This document shows, in pieces, positions 60,958 through 64,000 of a stretch of 64,000 nt of DNA. The notes under the pieces are model-generated. The model was not told the DNA's origin, made no database searches, and saw only the letters and a program-made list of their open reading frames with translations. How positions within the stretch are numbered: position 1 is the stretch's first letter; each line of letters opens with the position of its first letter. This DNA comes from an uncultured Christensenella sp. (GTDB taxonomy: Bacteria > Bacillota > Clostridia > Christensenellales > Borkfalkiaceae). A program made the translations under genes and the position numbers. The stretch lies in the NCBI GenBank assembly GCA_910577555.1, contig CAJTLF010000005.1, positions 57,923 to 121,922 of the forward strand. The letters run 5' to 3'.

Positions 60958-62502
60958 ATGATAAAAGCGTTATCGTTAAAACTAAAAGAAGCTCTCATTT
61001 CGGTCGCGCCCGTCGCGGCGATAGTGCTTATTATATCGTTTACCCCGCTCGTTGATTTATCTCCAACCGAAACGGGTGCTTTTGCCGTATGCTCCGTTCT
61101 GCTCGTGCTTGGCATAGGACTTTTCAACCTTGGCGCAGACCTTGCAATGACCCCCATGGGCGGGCACGTGGGCGCGGGACTTACCAAATCGAAAAAACTT
61201 TTAATTCTCATTTCCGTTTGTTTTTTAATGGGCGTTCTGATAACCGTTGCAGAGCCCGACCTTTCAGTACTCGCGGGTCAGGTTAAAGCGGTAATGAACG
61301 ATATCGTGCTGATAGTAACGGTAGGCGTGGGCGTAGGAATATTTTTAGTGCTTGCGGTTTTAAAAATAGTTTTCCGCCTGAACCTTTCAATGCTTTTAAT
61401 GTTTTTCTATATGCTGCTGTTCGCGCTTTGCGCAATACTCATACAGGAAGGCAAATTCAACTTCTTACCCCTTTCCTTCGATTCGGGCGGCGTAACTACG
61501 GGACCCATTACCGTACCGTTTATAATGGCTCTGGGCGTGGGTATTGCAACGACCATAGGCGGCCGCAACGCTAACGAAAACAGCTTCGGACTTATAGCAA
61601 TGTGCTCCATTGGTCCTATCGTCGCGGTTATGGCTCTCTCGCTCACGGCAAACGGAGAAATGCCGCCTGAAGTATTGGAAAATCTTGCCGCATACGCAAC
61701 CGTAGACGGAAGCTTAAAAGAATTGGGGCATATATTGCTTTCAAACCTGCAAAACGTAGGAATTGCTCTGGGCTTGGTAGTTGTGTTTTTCTTCATTCTG
61801 CAATTCACCGTTTTAAAACTGCCCAAGAAAAAACTCATACAAATAGGCATAGGAATTGCATACACCTTTTTGGGACTGATAATTTTCCTTACCGCCGTAG
61901 AAGTAGGATTTATGCCCATAGGCTTTAAAATCGGGCAGAGCATAGCAAACTTTCACCCCGCCGCGCTTACCGCGTTCGGGCTGTTGATAGGTATGGTAGT
62001 CGTTCTCGCCGAACCTGCCGTTCACGTTTTAAACAAACAGGTTGAAGAAATTACGGGCGGCGGCGTTAAAAAAATCGAGATGCTCGTCGCACTTTCGATA
62101 GCAGTCGGCATATCCATCGCGCTTTCGGTAATAAGAATGATTTTCAAATTTTCGTTGCTCTATTACCTTATTCCGGGCTATCTCATATCCTTGGGCTTGG
62201 CGTTCTTCGTGCCTAAAATATACACGGCGATTGCGTTCGACTCGGGCGGCGTTGCGAGCGGACCTTTAACTTCGAGCTTTATACTCCCCTTGATAGTAGG
62301 CGCGTGCGTAGCGTTGAACGGCGGCTCTGCGGCGGAGATAATGAGCGACGCCTTCGGCGTGGTGGCAATGGTCGCGATGACTCCCCTTATAACCATTCAG
62401 GCGTTGGGCTTCAAAGCCGTTACCGCGGCAAAAGTAAAGCACAAGATTGCAATGAAACGCATTCTCGAAGCAGACGACGAACAGATAATATATTTCAAAT
62501 AG
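60958..62502 (+). CDS. DUF1538 family membrane protein, duplicated domain
   Basis: About 514 residues with a dozen or more membrane segments in two homologous halves: both halves carry the core LxxGMxVVLAEPAVHVL or LMGVLITVAEPDLSVL and FDSGGV(T/A)(T/S)GP (about residues 178 and 430). The repeated FDSGG motifs suggest an inverted-repeat transporter. The substrate is not known. The ATG at 60958 is preceded by AAGGA. Two PII-like genes follow at 10 and 2 bases, so one regulated transport unit is likely. Confidence 0.88.
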   Translation: MIKALSLKLKEALISVAPVAAIVLIISFTPLVDLSPTETGAFAVCSVLLVLGIGLFNLGADLAMTPMGGHVGAGLTKSKKLLILISVCFLMGVLITVAEPDLSVLAGQVKAVMNDIVLIVTVGVGVGIFLVLAVLKIVFRLNLSMLLMFFYMLLFALCAILIQEGKFNFLPLSFDSGGVTTGPITVPFIMALGVGIATTIGGRNANENSFGLIAMCSIGPIVAVMALSLTANGEMPPEVLENLAAYATVDGSLKELGHILLSNLQNVGIALGLVVVFFFILQFTVLKLPKKKLIQIGIGIAYTFLGLIIFLTAVEVGFMPIGFKIGQSIANFHPAALTAFGLLIGMVVVLAEPAVHVLNKQVEEITGGGVKKIEMLVALSIAVGISIALSVIRMIFKFSLLYYLIPGYLISLGLAFFVPKIYTAIAFDSGGVASGPLTSSFILPLIVGACVALNGGSAAEIMSDAFGVVAMVAMTPLITIQALGFKAVTAAKVKHKIAMKRILEADDEQIIYFK

Positions 62503-62512
62503 GCGGGCGCAT

Positions 62513-62971
62513 ATGACGGAAAATAAACTGACCGAACGCAAACAAAAGATTGCGGTGGCAAAAAAGCAAATTAAAGAAAAAGTCGCCGCACGGAAAACGC
62601 ACGGCAACGGTAACGCCGTTACGCCCAATAAGCTGAAACTGCTTTTCACGGTGGTCGGCAGGCGCAAGGCTGAATATTTTACAGACCTTTTGCAGTCTTT
62701 CGAAGTAAATATGCAGATGGTTATGCTCGCCCACGGCACGGCAAACGAAAAAATGCTCAACTATCTGGGACTTACCGATACCGATAAAGTGGTTATAATA
62801 AGCGTAATTCAGGAAAGTAAAATACTCGACGCACTGCGCGTTCTCGAAGAGAAATTCAACACCATAAAGGGCGGCAAAGGCGTTGCCTGCACCGTTCCCC
62901 TTTCAAGCGTGATAGGCACGCTCATATACGGGTTTTTAAGCAATAATAAAATGGTAGTCAAGGAGAAATGA
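62513..62971 (+). CDS. PII-like signalling protein 1
   Basis: The 152-residue protein has a basic N-terminal extension of about 40 residues, then a PII-like ferredoxin fold: KLLFTVVGRRKAEYFTDLLQSFEVN, MVMLAHGTANEKMLNYLGL, VVIISVIQESKILDALRVLEEKF and GKGVACTVPLSSVIG. The T-loop tyrosine of GlnB is not evident, so it is not a classic nitrogen regulator. It precedes a paralogue and follows a DUF1538 gene, which it probably regulates. Confidence 0.85.
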   Translation: MTENKLTERKQKIAVAKKQIKEKVAARKTHGNGNAVTPNKLKLLFTVVGRRKAEYFTDLLQSFEVNMQMVMLAHGTANEKMLNYLGLTDTDKVVIISVIQESKILDALRVLEEKFNTIKGGKGVACTVPLSSVIGTLIYGFLSNNKMVVKEK

Positions 62972-62973
62972 CG

Positions 62974-63333
62974 ATGGGCGAAAACAAATACGAAATGATT
63001 TTATGTATTGTAAACACGGGGTTTTCGGAAACCGTTATGGACGCCGCCAAAGAAGTAGGTGCGCGCGGCGGCACGGTAATCCACGCCCGCGGCACGGCGA
63101 ACAAGGAAGCCGAGCAGTTCTTCCATATCTCCATTCAGCCCGACAAGGAAATCGTAATGATTTTGGTGCCTGCCGAGATAAAAGATAAAGTTCTGCACGC
63201 ACTGTATTCCTATGCGGGACTAAAAACCGAAGGACAGGGCATAGCGTTTTCACTGCCCGTAGACGACGTTGTTGGGCTTACGCCCGCAACCCACGTAACG
63301 ACGGACACTAAAGAGCAGAAACCGAACGAATAA
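62974..63333 (+). CDS. PII-like signalling protein 2
   Basis: About 119 residues: KYEMILCIVNTGFSETVMDAAKEVGARGGTVIHARGTANKEAEQFF, then IVMILVPAEIKDKVLHALYSYAGL and GQGIAFSLPVDDVVGL. The shape equals PII with a long GTAN-type loop in place of the T-loop, shared with its neighbour (HGTANEK / RGTANKE). The ATG at 62974 is eight bases from AAGGAG; one at 62968 is too close. The two proteins could form a heteromeric regulator of the transporter. Confidence 0.87.
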   Translation: MGENKYEMILCIVNTGFSETVMDAAKEVGARGGTVIHARGTANKEAEQFFHISIQPDKEIVMILVPAEIKDKVLHALYSYAGLKTEGQGIAFSLPVDDVVGLTPATHVTTDTKEQKPNE

Positions 63334-63417
63334 TTTAAACCGCCCCAACCACATCAAATATGCTACTATGATTGTACGATAAACAGTAATTCAGCGGAGA
63401 GAAAGGAAATACAAACG

Positions 63418-63756
63418 ATGAAAAAACTTATTGCATATTGCGGGCTTGATTGTGAAATATGTGATGCAAGAATTGCTACGCTTAATAACGATAATGCTTT
63501 GCGCGAAAAGGTTGCGGAACTTTGGTCGGAATTAAACGGCGTAGAAATCACACCCGAAATGATAAACTGTGAAGGCTGTCGTGTGGACGGAGTAAAAACT
63601 CCGTTTTGTGATAGTTTATGCCCTATAAGGCAATGTGCGCTTGTTAAAGGGTGCGAAACCTGCGGAGACTGTTCGACATTAAACGGCTGTCAGACTGTCG
63701 GTATGGTAATATCGAATAATGCCGAAGCGTTCGACAATCTTAAAAATAAACGGTAA
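63418..63756 (+). CDS. DUF3795 cysteine-rich protein
   Basis: The 112-residue protein has CGLDCEICDAR near its start and about nine more cysteines, including CEGCRVDG, CPIRQCALVKG and CETCGDCSTLNGC, a pattern of DUF3795 metal- or cluster-binding proteins. The start has GGAAA upstream; no strong promoter is evident. Its function is unknown. DNA is AT-rich like the following gene. Confidence 0.87.
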   Translation: MKKLIAYCGLDCEICDARIATLNNDNALREKVAELWSELNGVEITPEMINCEGCRVDGVKTPFCDSLCPIRQCALVKGCETCGDCSTLNGCQTVGMVISNNAEAFDNLKNKR

Positions 63757-63791
63757 TCGATAAATTTCAATTTTGATAAGGAAAGTCAAAA

Positions 63792-64000
63792 ATGTTAAAT
63801 GTTCTTTTGATAACTTTATTGGCTGTCGGCTTTTTTATAATCGGTTTTATGTTAAAAAAATATCCCGATGAAGAAAGAACAAAAAAAGCAACCAAGCCCC
63901 TATCACTCATAATAGATTTATCGCCGCTGATAGGTATTATTGTTTTTAGCATATTATTCGCTTGCGTTTTGAAAGGACGGTTGCTTGAAAGAGTAACGCA
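63792..64000 (+). CDS. Membrane protein, truncated at right edge
   Basis: An ATG at 63792, with AAGGAA nine bases upstream, opens a frame that is still open at base 64000. It reads MLNVLLITLLAVGFFIIGFM, then KKYPDEERTKKATKP, then SLIIDLSPLIGIIVFSILFA and CVLKGRLLERVT. At least two membrane segments are visible. I do not recognise the family from this part. Confidence 0.7.
   Translation, partial: MLNVLLITLLAVGFFIIGFMLKKYPDEERTKKATKPLSLIIDLSPLIGIIVFSILFACVLKGRLLERVT

Noticed and set aside
1..64000. CRISPR arrays, insertion sequences, prophage or integrase genes
   Set aside because: No regularly spaced repeats, transposase or integrase-like proteins were seen in reading the window.

Overview
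The window reads as a chromosomal segment of a low-to-moderate GC Bacillota, most likely an uncultured Clostridia lineage (inference; no rRNA is present to place it). Supporting signs are sigmaA-type promoters with 17-18 bp spacing (several match TTGACA/TATAAT exactly), strong AGGAGG-like ribosome binding sites, many U-tailed intrinsic terminators, S18 with a CxxC/CxxxH zinc motif, RqcP (S4 domain), YitT, HxlR, an HPK7 two-component pair, PcrA with a C-terminal Tudor-like domain, and an ECF vitamin transporter.

Layout. 1-1529: an ABC-2 exporter operon, cut by the left edge. 1629-6184: topoisomerase parE-parC. 6343-11022: hypothetical-pcrA-ligA. 11097-11273: rpsU. 11383-14143: a MacB/FtsX-like exporter. 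14247-14329: tRNA-Leu. 14473-18904: YitT, an SDR fused to a zinc-binding tail, an EFR1 ferredoxin and a DUF368 lipid-carrier translocase. 18983-26737: rpoB-rpoC. 27068-29825: rqcP-ispDF-radA. 29899-39335: cell-envelope genes, namely a ~2060-residue repeat-rich surface protein, an O-antigen-ligase-like protein and a GlmU-like hexapeptide protein. 39446-41676: YggS, then a divergent HxlR/radical SAM pair. 41829-46236: rpsF-ssb-rpsR, an anchored extracellular protein and the CCA-adding enzyme. 46352-52458: lipid kinase plus SpoIIE phosphatase, a two-component system, a M20 peptidase and a YiiX-like hydrolase. 52547-52623: tRNA-Arg. 53733-58483: an operon of two GNAT/FemAB-like acyltransferases and two B12-type radical SAM enzymes. 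58548-59746: a cobalamin-riboswitch-controlled uptake cassette. 59786-60817: GNAT, an XRE regulator with two operators, and a structured non-coding RNA. 60958-63333: a DUF1538 membrane protein with two PII-like proteins. 63418-64000: DUF3795 and a truncated membrane protein.

How the parts may work together. The most notable neighbourhood is 53.6-59.75 kb. Four tightly coupled genes that look like a dedicated modification pathway end tail-to-tail against a cobalamin riboswitch, a DUF4430 lipoprotein and an ECF S component, so enzymes expected to use B12 sit beside B12 uptake. Two further candidate systems are the DUF1538/PII-like trio and the free-standing structured RNA at 60.63-60.82 kb. The rest is mainly housekeeping (replication, transcription, translation, isoprenoids, repair) mixed with envelope genes.
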